A stretch of 64,000 nucleotides of DNA from 66-474 sp051961995 (GTDB lineage: Bacteria; Pseudomonadota; Gammaproteobacteria; Xanthomonadales; Rhodanobacteraceae). Each line of letters starts with the position of its first letter. Positions within the stretch are counted from its first letter, which is position 1. A program made the position numbers and the translations under genes. Shown here one piece after another: positions 17,886 to 27,400 of the stretch. The stretch is from assembly GCA_051961995.1 (NCBI GenBank), contig JBQCCR010000014.1, positions 62,001-126,000 of the forward strand. Reading direction: 5' to 3'. The notes beneath the pieces were generated by a model that saw only the letters and a program-made list of their open reading frames with translations, was not told the DNA's origin and made no database searches.

Positions 17886-17919
17886 ACGAAGAGACGATCC
17901 AGTCGGCTTGGGGAGCGCG

Positions 17920-18525
17920 ATGGAAACCCAGATGACCACGCTGTCGGCCGGGATTCTGCTGTTCCTGATCCTGGACCCGCTCGGCAACATTCCGTTCTTC
18001 CTTTCCCTGCTGAAGCACGTGCCGCCGCAGCGGCGGCGCTGGGTGATGGCGCGTGAACTGCTGATCGCGCTCGCAGTGCTGGTTGCGTTCCTGCTCGGTG
18101 GCCGGGTCATCCTGCACTCGCTGCAACTGAAGCAGGAATCGGTCAGCATCGGTGGCGGCATCGTGCTGTTCCTGATCGGCATCAAGATGGTGTTCCCGCC
18201 GCGCGACGGCGGCATCTTCGGGCCGGCGGGCGAGGGCGAGCCTTTCATCGTGCCGCTCGCAATTCCCGGCGTGGCGGGCCCCTCCGCGATGGCCGCGCTG
18301 CTGCTGCTCACCAATTCGCAGCCAGGGCACACCGCGCAGTGGGGCATCGCGTTGTTCGCCGCGTGGCTGGCGACCGCGGTGATCCTGATGTCCTCGACCT
18401 ATCTGTTCCGCTGGTTGGGTGAAAGTGTATTGACTGCGCTGGAACGGCTGATGGGCATGCTGCTGGTGGCACTGTCGGTGCAGATGGTGTTGAGTGGTAT
18501 CGCGGCTTATCTTCATCCGGCTTGA
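17920..18525 (+). CDS. MarC family integral membrane protein
   Basis: A 201-residue membrane protein with about six hydrophobic segments, opening with FLILDPLGNIPFFLSLLKHVP and containing VPLAIPGVAGPSAMAALLLL, both typical of the MarC/NAAT family. Family members are proposed amino-acid or multidrug transporters, but substrates are mostly unproven. The ATG at 17920 has GGGAG 4 bases upstream and is preferred to the TTG at 17908. Confidence 0.88.
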   Translation: METQMTTLSAGILLFLILDPLGNIPFFLSLLKHVPPQRRRWVMARELLIALAVLVAFLLGGRVILHSLQLKQESVSIGGGIVLFLIGIKMVFPPRDGGIFGPAGEGEPFIVPLAIPGVAGPSAMAALLLLTNSQPGHTAQWGIALFAAWLATAVILMSSTYLFRWLGESVLTALERLMGMLLVALSVQMVLSGIAAYLHPA

Positions 18526-18586
18526 CCGCTATGGCGCATCGCAACCATGCTTGCGGGCTGATCGCCCCGGCGAACAACTTTCCATC

Positions 18587-19993
18587 ATGAACGACGCACT
18601 GCCCCGCACACCCCCGCAAACCGTCAACGCCCGCGTCACGCCGGCCGGTACGCTGGATGTGCTTTCGCGCAAGGAAATCGCGCGCTTGCGCGATGCCACC
18701 GTGTCCGGCCTGCACGCGCTGCTGCGTTCGTGCGCCTTGGCAGTGCTCACTTCCGGCGAGGTCCACGACGACGCGCGCACCATGCTGGACCGCTATCGCG
18801 ATTTCGACATCCAGGTGCTGCAGCAGGACCGCGGTGTTCAACTGGAACTGATCAACGCGCCGGCGCAGGCGTTCGTGGACGGCAGGATCATCCGCGGCAC
18901 CAACGAGCTGCTGTTCGCGGTGGTGCGCGATATCGTGTATGTGTCCACGCAACTGGAGGCCGGGCAGTTCGAGCTCGACGATAGCAGCGGCATCACCCAT
19001 GCCGTGTTCGACATCCTGCGCAATGCGCGGGTGCTGCGCGCGCGCGCCAATCCGAATCTGGTCGTGTGCTGGGGCGGGCATTCGATCTCGCGCGAGGAAT
19101 ACGACTACAGCAAGACGGTCGGCTACCAGCTTGGCCTGCGCGGCGAGGACATCTGCACCGGCTGCGGACCGGGTGCGATGAAGGGGCCGATGAAGGGCGC
19201 CACCATCGCGCATGCCAAGCAGCGGCATTTCAAGAATCGCTACGTCGGCCTGACCGAGCCCGGCATCATCGCGGCCGAGTCGCCGAACCCGATCGTCAAC
19301 AACCTGGTGATCCTGCCGGATATCGAGAAGCGGCTGGAAGCGTTCGTGCGCATCGGCCACGGCTTCATCGTGTTCCCGGGCGGCGTGGGGACCTGCGAGG
19401 AGATCCTCTATCTGCTGGGGATACTCCTGCATCCGGAAAATGTGCACGTGCCGTTCCCGCTGGTGTTCACCGGTCCGGCGGTGGCCGCGCCGTATTTCGA
19501 ACAGATTGATGCGTTCCTGCGCCTGGCGCTGGGCGACGGCATCAGCCGGCATTACCGGATCATCATTGACGATCCGATCGAAGTCGCGCACGAAATCCGC
19601 GACGGCATCGAGCGCGTGCGCCGGCAGCGAATCGAGCAGCATGACGCGTTCTTCTTCAACTGGGCCTTGAAGATCCCCTACGAACTCCAGGTGCCGTTCG
19701 TGCCCACGCACGAGAACATGGCGGCGCTCGATTTGCGCCCCGGCCGCGAGCCGCACCTGCTCGCCGCCGACCTGCGTCGCGCGTTCTCAGGGATCGTGGC
19801 CGGAAACGTGAAAGAGGAAGGCCTGCACCAGATAGACAGGAAAGGTCCGTTCGTGATCAACGGCGATCCGGGAATCATGCATGCACTGGACACGCTGCTG
19901 CGCGGTTTCATTGCGCAGCACCGGATGAAGCTGCCGGGTCGCGAGTACGTACCGTGCTACCGAATCGGGGCGGAGGAGCCGGTGAAGGCGTGA
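18587..19993 (+). CDS. ppnN: pyrimidine/purine nucleotide 5'-monophosphate nucleosidase
   Basis: PpnN (YgdH) cleaves nucleoside 5'-monophosphates to base and ribose 5-phosphate and in E. coli is activated by (p)ppGpp. The 468-residue protein has an N-terminal regulatory part, the LOG-type Rossmann core with CWGGHSIS, CTGCGPGAMKGPMKGA and the signature FPGGVGTCEEI, and a C-terminal region of the YgdH type (ENMAALDLRPGREPHLLAADLRRAFSGIVAGNVKEEGLHQI). The ATG at 18587 matches the expected start; the frame stays open upstream into marC. It stands alone between marC and tRNA-Asn. Confidence 0.93.
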   Translation: MNDALPRTPPQTVNARVTPAGTLDVLSRKEIARLRDATVSGLHALLRSCALAVLTSGEVHDDARTMLDRYRDFDIQVLQQDRGVQLELINAPAQAFVDGRIIRGTNELLFAVVRDIVYVSTQLEAGQFELDDSSGITHAVFDILRNARVLRARANPNLVVCWGGHSISREEYDYSKTVGYQLGLRGEDICTGCGPGAMKGPMKGATIAHAKQRHFKNRYVGLTEPGIIAAESPNPIVNNLVILPDIEKRLEAFVRIGHGFIVFPGGVGTCEEILYLLGILLHPENVHVPFPLVFTGPAVAAPYFEQIDAFLRLALGDGISRHYRIIIDDPIEVAHEIRDGIERVRRQRIEQHDAFFFNWALKIPYELQVPFVPTHENMAALDLRPGREPHLLAADLRRAFSGIVAGNVKEEGLHQIDRKGPFVINGDPGIMHALDTLLRGFIAQHRMKLPGREYVPCYRIGAEEPVKA

Positions 19994-20018
19994 GCGGGTT
20001 CCGCATGGCTGATTTGCT

Positions 20019-20047
20019 TTGACAGGCAAATCGAGGCCCGCGATAAT
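20019..20047 (+). promoter_or_regulatory. sigma70-type promoter of tRNA-Asn
   Basis: A perfect -35 TTGACA (20019-20024), a 17-base spacer and GATAAT (20042-20047) lie 15 bases before the tRNA. This is the best promoter match in the window. Confidence 0.8.
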
Positions 20048-20061
20048 TTGCGGTTCCCGGT

Positions 20062-20138
20062 GCCCGAATAGCTCAGCTGGTTAGAGCACTAGACTGTTAA
20101 TCTGGGGGTCCTTGGTTCGAGTCCAAGTTCGGGCGCCA
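20062..20138 (+). tRNA. tRNA-Asn (anticodon GTT)
   Basis: The 77-base gene folds as a cloverleaf: acceptor GCCCGAA pairs with TTCGGGC, the D-arm has AGCTCAGCTGGTTAGAGC, the anticodon stem CTAGA/TCTGG encloses CTGTTAA with anticodon GTT, and the T-loop is TTCGAGT. The discriminator base is G, as usual for tRNA-Asn, and CCA is encoded. Confidence 0.97.
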
Positions 20139-20150
20139 CCTGGAATTCCA

Positions 20151-20175
20151 AACCCGCGCTCGCCGCGGGTTTTTT
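20151..20175 (+). terminator. intrinsic terminator after tRNA-Asn
   Basis: AACCCGCG and CGCGGGTT form an 8-bp stem with a 5-base loop, followed by a run of T residues. Position and form are typical for ending the tRNA transcript. Confidence 0.88.
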
Positions 20176-20234
20176 CTTCGTGCCGTCACCTTTCGCGTCC
20201 CGCCCTCGCACGCGCAAGTTTCCGGGAGAGTTTC

Positions 20235-21020
20235 ATGCGCACGCCGCTGTTCCAGGTTGATGCTTTCGCCGCTCGCCGGTTCGCCGGCAATCCCGCTGCG
20301 GTGATGCCGATGGACAATTTCCCGGACGAGGCGTTGATGCAGGCCATTGCGGCGGAAAACAATCTGGCCGAAACGGCTTTTCTGGTTCCGCACGGCGATG
20401 ATTACCGTCTGCGCTGGTTCACGCCCGCCGTCGAGGTGCCGCTTTGCGGCCACGCCACACTGGCCAGCGCCGCCGTGGTGATGGAACGGCTGGAGCCGGG
20501 CCGCCGCAAGGTGGTGTTCCATTCGGCCAGCGGCCCGCTCACGGTGACCCGTACGGAAACGGGCTACTGCATGGATTTCCCGGCGCGCCTCTCCGAGGCG
20601 GTCGCGGCGCCTGCGGGCCTCGCCGAAGCCCTGGGCATGATCCCGTGCGAGGTTTTCGCAAACACCTTCAATTACCTCGCGCTGCTCGATGGCGCGCAAG
20701 CCGTGCGGGCGCTGGTTCCTGATTTCGCGGCGCTTGCGCGGCTGGATCGCAGTGGCGTGATCGTCACTGCTGCCGGCGATGATGGCTACGACTTCGTCAG
20801 CCGCTATTTCGCCCCTGCCAAGGGCGTTCCTGAAGATCCCGTCACCGGCGGCGCGCATTGCATGCTGGTGCCGTATTGGGCCACGCGGTTGGGCAAGACG
20901 GCCTTTCGTGCGTATCAGGCATCGCGCCGCGGCGGCGAGATCGTCTGCCGACAGGCCGGAGATCGCGTCGAGCTGGAAGGCGAGTGCGTGTTCTATCTGG
21001 AAGGCGTGGCGGACATCTGA
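20235..21020 (+). CDS. PhzF family isomerase-like protein
   Basis: A 261-residue protein of the PhzF/DapF-like fold. The start MRTPLFQVDAFAARRFAGNPAAV, the AENNLAETAFL segment with the expected catalytic Glu46, CGHATLASA, and EDPVTGGAHCMLVPYWA near the C-terminus are family signatures. PhzF isomerises a phenazine precursor, but most genomic homologues stand alone without phenazine genes, as here, so substrate is unknown. The ATG at 20235 is preceded by GGGAGAG. It follows the tRNA terminator and has no obvious partners. Confidence 0.87.
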   Translation: MRTPLFQVDAFAARRFAGNPAAVMPMDNFPDEALMQAIAAENNLAETAFLVPHGDDYRLRWFTPAVEVPLCGHATLASAAVVMERLEPGRRKVVFHSASGPLTVTRTETGYCMDFPARLSEAVAAPAGLAEALGMIPCEVFANTFNYLALLDGAQAVRALVPDFAALARLDRSGVIVTAAGDDGYDFVSRYFAPAKGVPEDPVTGGAHCMLVPYWATRLGKTAFRAYQASRRGGEIVCRQAGDRVELEGECVFYLEGVADI

Positions 21021-21172
21021 GGCGCTTCGATGCCGGCACTCCCGCGATGCGATCCGTTCATGCCGCCCTGGTGCACAGCGACCCGACGGCAGCCGCGCGG
21101 CGGCTGTCTGGCGGCGGCCGGTGCGGGCCGCATGTGCGTGGGGATGGTGCGGATTCCGGTGTGCGTTGCCGA

Positions 21173-21253
21173 TCAGAACATCCCGGCGACGCAGACACCG
21201 AAAGAGCTGGCGGCGAGCCCAAGAGCCAGCACCGTGATCAGTGCGCGTTTCAT
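21173..21253 (-). CDS. possible 26-residue secreted or membrane peptide
   Basis: A short frame, preceded at a good distance by AGAGGG, encodes Met-Lys-Arg followed by a hydrophobic stretch (ALITVLALGLAASS) and a Cys, ending AGMF. It looks like a signal peptide or single-span peptide with almost nothing after it. It lies in the 345-base gap between the PhzF and glycerophosphotransferase genes, where no other gene is apparent. It could equally be a chance frame. Confidence 0.4.
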   Translation of the reverse strand: MKRALITVLALGLAASSFGVCVAGMF

Positions 21254-21365
21254 GGTCTACCCTCTGTCCGGCGCCAACACCGCGTTGGCTCGGGTGAGAA
21301 GATCAAGAAATGTGCCACTGCCGGAAGTCATGCCATACATCCGCCGCCCGGTCGGGCCCTGAATC

Positions 21366-22616
21366 GTGAACAATCGTGAACGCAAGATCGTGACCACGCC
21401 CAGCCTCGACAAGATCGCCTTCCTGGTCCACGAGCCGACCTTGTGGACGCACTACTCGAATGTCTGGTCAAAGCTGGAGCCGGGCCGCTTCGCCATCGTG
21501 CTGACCAATCGCTTCCGTGCGCCGCGTGGCAAGCGCCCCGAGCCCGGCGTGATGGAATTTCTTGCGCGCACGCAAGCGGCCGGTTACGAAACCGTGTGGG
21601 CCGACGAGCTGATCCGGCGCGGCGCGAAGTACCGCCATCTGGTCAGCAACCACAAGATGCGCGGCGACAGCACCCGGCCCGCGTCCGCGCGCGTGCAGGC
21701 GCTGTACGCGCTGGATCATTCGATCAAGCGCGGCATCAATCGCGTGTGCACCGCGCTGGGACGGCCGGAACGGTTTGGTTTCCACGGCTTCGCGCCGAAG
21801 CAGTACTGGCCCTTGCAGATCGGCGAGATCCAGATCCGCTTCATGTACGGCGCCGATGTCGGCGAAGGCTGGAGCCTGGCGCCGTGGAACGAAATCTACG
21901 ACGCATTCCTGTGCCACGGACCTAACGATGCACAGCAGTTGGCCAGGCGCTTCAAAGGCCGCACGTTCCAGATGGGTTACCCGCGCTACGACGGTTATTT
22001 TTCACCGGCGCTCGATACCTCGGCCGAGGCGCGCGAATTCTCGATTGATCCCGCGCGCAAGACGCTGCTGTGGATGCCGACCTTCGGCAAGGGCGCGTGT
22101 TCGATCCCGCATTTCGCGCGTGCGCTGGCGCCGCTGCGCGAGCGTTACAACTTCATCGTGCGCCCGCATCCGTTGTCGTTTCGCAAGAGTCCTGACGAAA
22201 TCGCCTTGCTGCGCTCGCTCGGCTTCCTGCTGGATGACCAGCCCGCGCGCGACATGAACAAGCTGCTGAAGCTGACCGACGTGATGCTGTGCGATTACGG
22301 CGGCAGCGCGTTCGGCGCGGTGTATCTGCGCAAGCGCATGGTGCTGCTGGAGGTGCCGGGCGCGCGCGACTGGTATACGGTGCGCAATGCTTCCAACCTG
22401 GAATTGGCGCAGCACTATCCGGCGTTCGGCCCGGATCGCGCGGATGGAATCGCTGCGCTGCTGGAAGACGAATCGTACTGGCGCGCGCAGGAAACGAGCG
22501 CTGCGCAACTGGCCGGGAAGTATTTCGCCGATTTCCGTGGCAATTCCGCGCAACGCGCCGCCGGGATACTCTCCAACATTGACGCGCTGCTCGCAGAGGG
22601 GAAACAACAGGCATGA
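21366..22616 (+). CDS. CDP-glycerol glycerophosphotransferase-like protein
   Basis: A 416-residue soluble protein resembling the CDP-glycerol:poly(glycerophosphate) transferase family (teichoic acid polymerase type). Visible marks are FMYGADVGEGWSLAPWNEIYDAFLCHGPNDA, MGYPRYDGYF, the FIVRPHPLSFRKSP stretch with its His, and LLKLTDVMLCDYGGSAFGAVYL, the C-terminal nucleotide-sugar site pattern. In Gram-negatives such proteins act in capsule or O-antigen phosphoglycerol decoration; acceptor and donor are unknown here. It overlaps the next gene by 4 bases, pointing to a joint pathway. No glycosyltransferase cluster is nearby. Confidence 0.72.
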   Translation: MNNRERKIVTTPSLDKIAFLVHEPTLWTHYSNVWSKLEPGRFAIVLTNRFRAPRGKRPEPGVMEFLARTQAAGYETVWADELIRRGAKYRHLVSNHKMRGDSTRPASARVQALYALDHSIKRGINRVCTALGRPERFGFHGFAPKQYWPLQIGEIQIRFMYGADVGEGWSLAPWNEIYDAFLCHGPNDAQQLARRFKGRTFQMGYPRYDGYFSPALDTSAEAREFSIDPARKTLLWMPTFGKGACSIPHFARALAPLRERYNFIVRPHPLSFRKSPDEIALLRSLGFLLDDQPARDMNKLLKLTDVMLCDYGGSAFGAVYLRKRMVLLEVPGARDWYTVRNASNLELAQHYPAFGPDRADGIAALLEDESYWRAQETSAAQLAGKYFADFRGNSAQRAAGILSNIDALLAEGKQQA

Positions 22617-23761
22617 CCGTGCAAACCGACCGCGAAGGCGGCGTCATCTGGATCACCGGCTACTCCGCCGCCGGCAAGACCACGGTGGGGCGCTGCGTGA
22701 TGCGGCTGCTGCTGGAGCGCGGCAGGAACGCGATCTTCCTCGATGGCGACCAGCTGCGCGCGATCTTCGCGCACAAGTGGGGTTATTCGAACGAGGAGCG
22801 GATCGAGCTGGCATGCACCTACTTCCGGCTGTGCAGCCATCTCTCCAAGCAGGGCGCAATCGTGGTCATCTCCGCGGTGGCGATGTTCGACGAGGCGCGG
22901 AACTGGTTCCATCAGAACATCGAACACGGGCTGGAGGTCTATCTGCGCGTGCCGCTGGAAGAGCGGCTGGCGCGCGATCGTCGCACCAAGGGCGTCTACA
23001 GGGACGGGACCGGCATGGAGGGTTACACCGAACCGGCGGGTGCCGATCTCGTGATAGACAACTTCGGCGCGACCCATGCGGATGCCGCCGCTGCGCATGT
23101 GGTCGCCGCGTTCGACCAGCACATCGAACGCGCGGCGGACTACGGCCGCGACGATCACTGGGCAGGCTTCTATCGCAAGCACGTCGCGGTGACCGCGCCT
23201 TCGCCGTTCGCGCAACATTGCCTCGGAAAGCTGGCGCGCCCGCAGCGCCTGCTGGAAATCGGCTGCGGCAACGGCCGCGATGCGACCTTCTTTGCCGCGA
23301 ACGGCTTCCAGGTGACCGCGCTGGACAAGTCGCAGGCCGCGATTGACGCGGGACTGGAGCGCAACGACCGCGGCATCGAATACATCTGCTGCGACGTGGT
23401 GGATGTCGCCGATCGGGTCAACGGCCAGTTCGGCGTGGTGTACAGCCGGTTCTCGCTGCACGCGATGACCCGCGCGGAAGAGGAGCGTGCAATCGCCGCC
23501 GCACACGACCTGCTGTCGCCGGGCGGAACCTTCTGCATCGAGTGCCGTTCGATCAATGATCCGCTGGCGCGCGCCGGCGACGTGCTCAGCCCGGATGAAC
23601 GTATCGCCGGCCACTACCGTCGCTTCATCGTGCTGACAGAGCTTCTCGACAAGCTGCGAAAGCAGGGCTTCGAGATTCTGGAGCAGGTGGAATCGAAGGG
23701 GCTCGCGGTGTTCGGCGACGAGGATCCGGTCGTCATCCGGGTGCTCGCCGCGAAACGCTGA
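22613..23761 (+). CDS. CysC-like kinase fused to a SAM-dependent methyltransferase
   Basis: A 382-residue two-domain protein. Residues 1 to about 165 are an adenylylsulfate-kinase-like P-loop kinase: Walker A GYSAAGKTT at 16-24, then DGDQLR at 44-49 and RRTKGVYRDG. Residues about 200-382 are a class I methyltransferase with LLEIGCGNGRD and the later SRFSLHAM and LLSPGGTFCIE segments. No sulfate-assimilation genes are near. CysC-like kinases also occur in the Campylobacter O-methyl phosphoramidate capsule pathway, so a role in making or transferring a modified phosphate group with the coupled glycerophosphotransferase is possible; this is inference. It converges on fimT with 6 bases between. 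Confidence 0.8.
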   Translation: MTVQTDREGGVIWITGYSAAGKTTVGRCVMRLLLERGRNAIFLDGDQLRAIFAHKWGYSNEERIELACTYFRLCSHLSKQGAIVVISAVAMFDEARNWFHQNIEHGLEVYLRVPLEERLARDRRTKGVYRDGTGMEGYTEPAGADLVIDNFGATHADAAAAHVVAAFDQHIERAADYGRDDHWAGFYRKHVAVTAPSPFAQHCLGKLARPQRLLEIGCGNGRDATFFAANGFQVTALDKSQAAIDAGLERNDRGIEYICCDVVDVADRVNGQFGVVYSRFSLHAMTRAEEERAIAAAHDLLSPGGTFCIECRSINDPLARAGDVLSPDERIAGHYRRFIVLTELLDKLRKQGFEILEQVESKGLAVFGDEDPVVIRVLAAKR

Positions 23762-23767
23762 CCGCAG

Positions 23768-24322
23768 TCACCCGGCGCCGCCCAGGCAGGCCTGCAGGCG
23801 GTCCGGTTGCGCATCGGCCACGCGCACGCGCCCGGAGTTGGACACCACCACGGCAACCCCGGCATGCGGATCACCCGTGTGGCAAATGGTGAGCCGCGCA
23901 TTGGTGCCGGAGGCGCTGCCGTCGGGCCGGAACACGATGCGCGGGCGGCCGCGGCTGGCGAGGATGCGCATGCCGCTCGGCATTGCGTTGAACACGGCCA
24001 CCGAGGACCCGTGGTCTGGCTGGTCGTCGTGATCGGCATCCGCCGCGACCAACCAGCCGAATTGCCAATCCGCGCCGCCGGAACATGCCGCGCCGTCGGA
24101 GCTCGGGCACACGATCACGTGCGTGTTGCGCATGATCGCCATTTCGCGCGCATGCATCAGGCTGGCTTGCAGCGCGCCTTCGGCCGATCGCTGGTGCGAG
24201 CGCGCCAGCATCGAGCCGAGTGCGGGCATGCCGATCGCTGCCAGGATGCCGGCGATGCTCAGCACGATCATGAGTTCGATCAGCGTGAATCCTTTTTGCT
24301 GCGAACGCAACGCGGTGGACAT
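23768..24322 (-). CDS. GspH/FimT-type minor pseudopilin
   Basis: A 184-residue prepilin-like protein. The type III signal KGFTLIELMIVLSIAGILAAIGMPAL at residues 10-35 has the Gly-Phe cleavage site and Glu5 of mature pilins. The rest matches the FimT/GspH minor pseudopilin layout (ALQASLMHAREMAIMRNTHVIVCPS, paired Cys residues). Such proteins prime type IV pili or type II secretion pseudopili. No other pilus gene is adjacent, so it is an orphan. A hairpin overlaps its ribosome binding site. Confidence 0.85.
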   Translation of the reverse strand: MSTALRSQQKGFTLIELMIVLSIAGILAAIGMPALGSMLARSHQRSAEGALQASLMHAREMAIMRNTHVIVCPSSDGAACSGGADWQFGWLVAADADHDDQPDHGSSVAVFNAMPSGMRILASRGRPRIVFRPDGSASGTNARLTICHTGDPHAGVAVVVSNSGRVRVADAQPDRLQACLGGAG

Positions 24323-24325
24323 GGC

Positions 24326-24356
24326 CCATTCCCCAACGGTGAGCGAAGGGGAATGG
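24326..24356 (-). promoter_or_regulatory. hairpin covering the fimT-like ribosome binding site
   Basis: CCATTCCCC (24326-24334) and GGGGAATGG (24348-24356) are perfect 9-base inverted arms with a 13-base loop. On the fimT transcript the arm next to the start codon reads GGGGAATGG, which holds the only Shine-Dalgarno-like bases, so pairing would hide it. The remaining bases up to the STAND gene (about 100) hold nothing recognised. Confidence 0.5.
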
Positions 24357-24453
24357 TGCTTACATCGCGGATCGCGCGGCAGCGGCGCGCAGCGCCGTTG
24401 CGTGTCGGTGGATGCCTACGCGGCGTGTAAGCTCGCGGCGGGCGGCGCCCCTT

Positions 24454-27400
24454 TCAGTGCGTGGAAGCGCTGGCCGAAGCGATCAGGCTCGATACCTCGC
24501 GCATGTCTGCCAGTTTCTGCGCTTCCGCCGAGGCGCCGGCGATCAGTTTCGCCGCTTGATCCAGATCCGCGGCGCGCTGCCTGCGGCCGGCGGCATCGGG
24601 CGACTGCGCGATGGCATCCACGTACAACGCATAGGCGAAATCGCCGCGGAATCCGGTTTCGTGCGCTCCCGCCGCCAGCTGCTTGCGATACCAGACCAGC
24701 GCCGGCTGCAGGGTCGAGCGGGCTTCCTCCAGCCGGGCTTGGCCGACGATCGCATGGGCGAGGGTGCTTTGTACTTCCGATCTCCGATTCTCCGAATCGG
24801 CCGCGCTGCTGGTCGGGTCGGAGGGGATGGTCAGCCAGCGACGGGCGAGGGCTTCGGCCTGTGCATAGCGTCCGAGCTGGATGGCGGCCCACGACGCGGT
24901 GTACAAATCCGCCGAGAGCAGAGTGCGCTGCAAGAACTGCGTGTTGATGTCGTCCCTGGAATAGGCAACCGACGCGATCCGTTCGGTGGCATCCGTGGCC
25001 TCGGCGAAGGCGGACTGCGCATTGCCCTGTTCGAGTTTCAGCGCTGCGTCGAGCACGTGCGGCCCTATGGCGAGCAACTTCCGTCGAGGATCGTCGGCGG
25101 CGAAACCCGCCACGTACTCCGCGGCGTCGCGCGTATATCCTTTGAGCGACTGCGCGGCAGCGGCCGCATCGCCGGTTCCCGCCTGCGTGTGGGCAAGCGC
25201 GATCCATTGGTACCACACGACCGGACCGAGGCTGGATGGCAGGCGTTTGTCCTGTTCGAGCGCCAGCAGTTTGCGCCGGGTCGCGATTGATTGCGCAATT
25301 TCGCCGCGGTCGAACTGTCCTTCGGCGATGAACTGGAAGCCGAGGGTCCAGCGCCACCATGCACTCAGGTCGGACGGATTGAAGCGGACCTCGTCTTCGC
25401 CGGCCTGCGCGGCGCGCCGTGCAAAATCGGTTCGCGCGACATCGTCGTGCCTGAGCCGGGCGAGGTCGCTCAGCAGCCCCGCGGCCCACGCCCGGTCCTG
25501 CATCGCGTGCAGGTCGCCGGGGCGGCGCGCGATGATCTTCTCGGCAAGCTCATAAACCTGCTGTTCGAGCTGCTGCGCCTGCTCGTTGCGTCCGAGCGTG
25601 ACCAGCTCGCGCGCTTCCGAGTCCGCGGTGTCGGCATACTCGGAAGTGGCATCCAGGTCGGAGAGGTCCAGCGCGCCCAGGCCGACGAGTACCTTGCGAC
25701 CCTCGTCGCACGTCGCGACGCCCTGTTCCGGTGGCAGCGCATGACTGAGATAGTCCAGATCCTGCGCGTAGAGTTGGCGCACGCGACGGCTGGCATTGGG
25801 CGCGTAGACCAGGGGGCGCAGCAGGTTGGCCGCATCCTTCAACTGTTTTGCGGTTGCTCGGCCATGACCACCGCCGACGACGCCTTGCCCCTGGTAGTAC
25901 CAGGCCAGCGCAAGCCCGTAGGTCGTCGCTTCGCCACGATTGCCGGCGGCCCGCAATTTTTCGAAAATGGATTGGCCCTCGGCGAAATGCTGGTAGGCAG
26001 CCTTTATGTTTCCGCTGCCAAAAAGCGCGTCGCCTTCCCGCAACAGCGCCATCGCCCGATAAGCCTGCGTCTGTTTTGTGACCAGTTCCGACGGCAGGCT
26101 GTCGTAGTAGCCGACCGTCATGTGCGCGAGCTTGCCCAGGGTGTCGAGTCGTCCGGTCGGCGCGAGTTCGGTGTAGAAATCCTCGATCAGGAAGCTCACG
26201 AGCTTTTCGGCATCGCTGCGCGATTTCTGCGCCTCCAGTTCAGCGGTACGCGCGCGGCGCATGTTGACCAGGCCGAAGATCGCGCCGGCGATGGCCAGCA
26301 GCATCAGCACGATGCACACGGTCGCGATCGTTCGCGCGCGCAACAGCGCGCGATGGATGGCCGCCTCGCGCTCACGCTGCGCGGCGAGCTGGCGTTCGGC
26401 TTCTTCGCGCGCCTCGCGCGCGTGGCGCTGGTTGCGGCTGGCGAGCACCACGCTGCACAGCACGTCGTGGGTCAGTTCCACGCGGCGCATGTCGAGGCGT
26501 TCCTCGATCCGCAGCAGGCGGCGATTCACCAGCGTCGCCAGTGCATCCGGCGCCGCACCCGCCGCGGCCAGCGCTTTCGATACGCGTTCTTCGGCAAGGC
26601 TTTCGCGATAACCCGATTCGGTCAGGAGCTCGTCTTCGACCACGCGCCTCACGCCGGCCGGCTGATCGGCCAGTGCGCGCTCGTAGAACTCCGAGAGAAT
26701 CGTGTCGCGCGAGCCGGCCAGCAAATCGGCGGAAATTTCACGGCGTCCCTGGCCCTGGCGAACCGTGTTGAGTTCGCGGCAGACCAGGCTCAGCAGCGAG
26801 GGCTCGATTTCCGCATTGGCGAGTTCCGAACCCCCGGCGACGAAGCGCACGATGGCTTCCGCAACTTCCTGCGACACGAGCCGCCCGCCGGGCTTGACCA
26901 CCGCGCTCAGCGCCTGCGCGCCGTTCATGCGCGCCAGCCGCATGCGGTTCTGGGTGATGGACGGCATGATGTCCTTGACGCTTTCCAGATGCGCGAGATA
27001 GTCCTCGCGCAGCGCGATCAGCACGCGGTAGTCCGCGCGCGCGAAATCGAACTGCCCGGCGGCTTCGTCGTCCTCGTCGAGGCGTTTCTCGAGCGCCGCG
27101 GGCGGGCGGTTCTCGACCAGGTCGGCGAGATCCTCCAGGAACTGTTTGGCGCGCAGGCGGCCCGCATCGTCGGCCTGCCCGAGCGTGAAGATCTCCTCGA
27201 ACTGATCGAAGATCAGCAGCGGCATCAGCGTGTTTCCGTCGCGATCGCGCAACAGGTCGCCGCGGTGATGCAGGAATTCCCACAGCGATTCGCCTTCGAT
27301 CGAACTGCCCGGCCGCGTCCAGTGTCCCGCTTCCGATGTGGCGCGGAAGATCGCCTGCTTGATCTGCTCGGAAGGCGGCGGCGATGCCGGCGCGTAGTCA

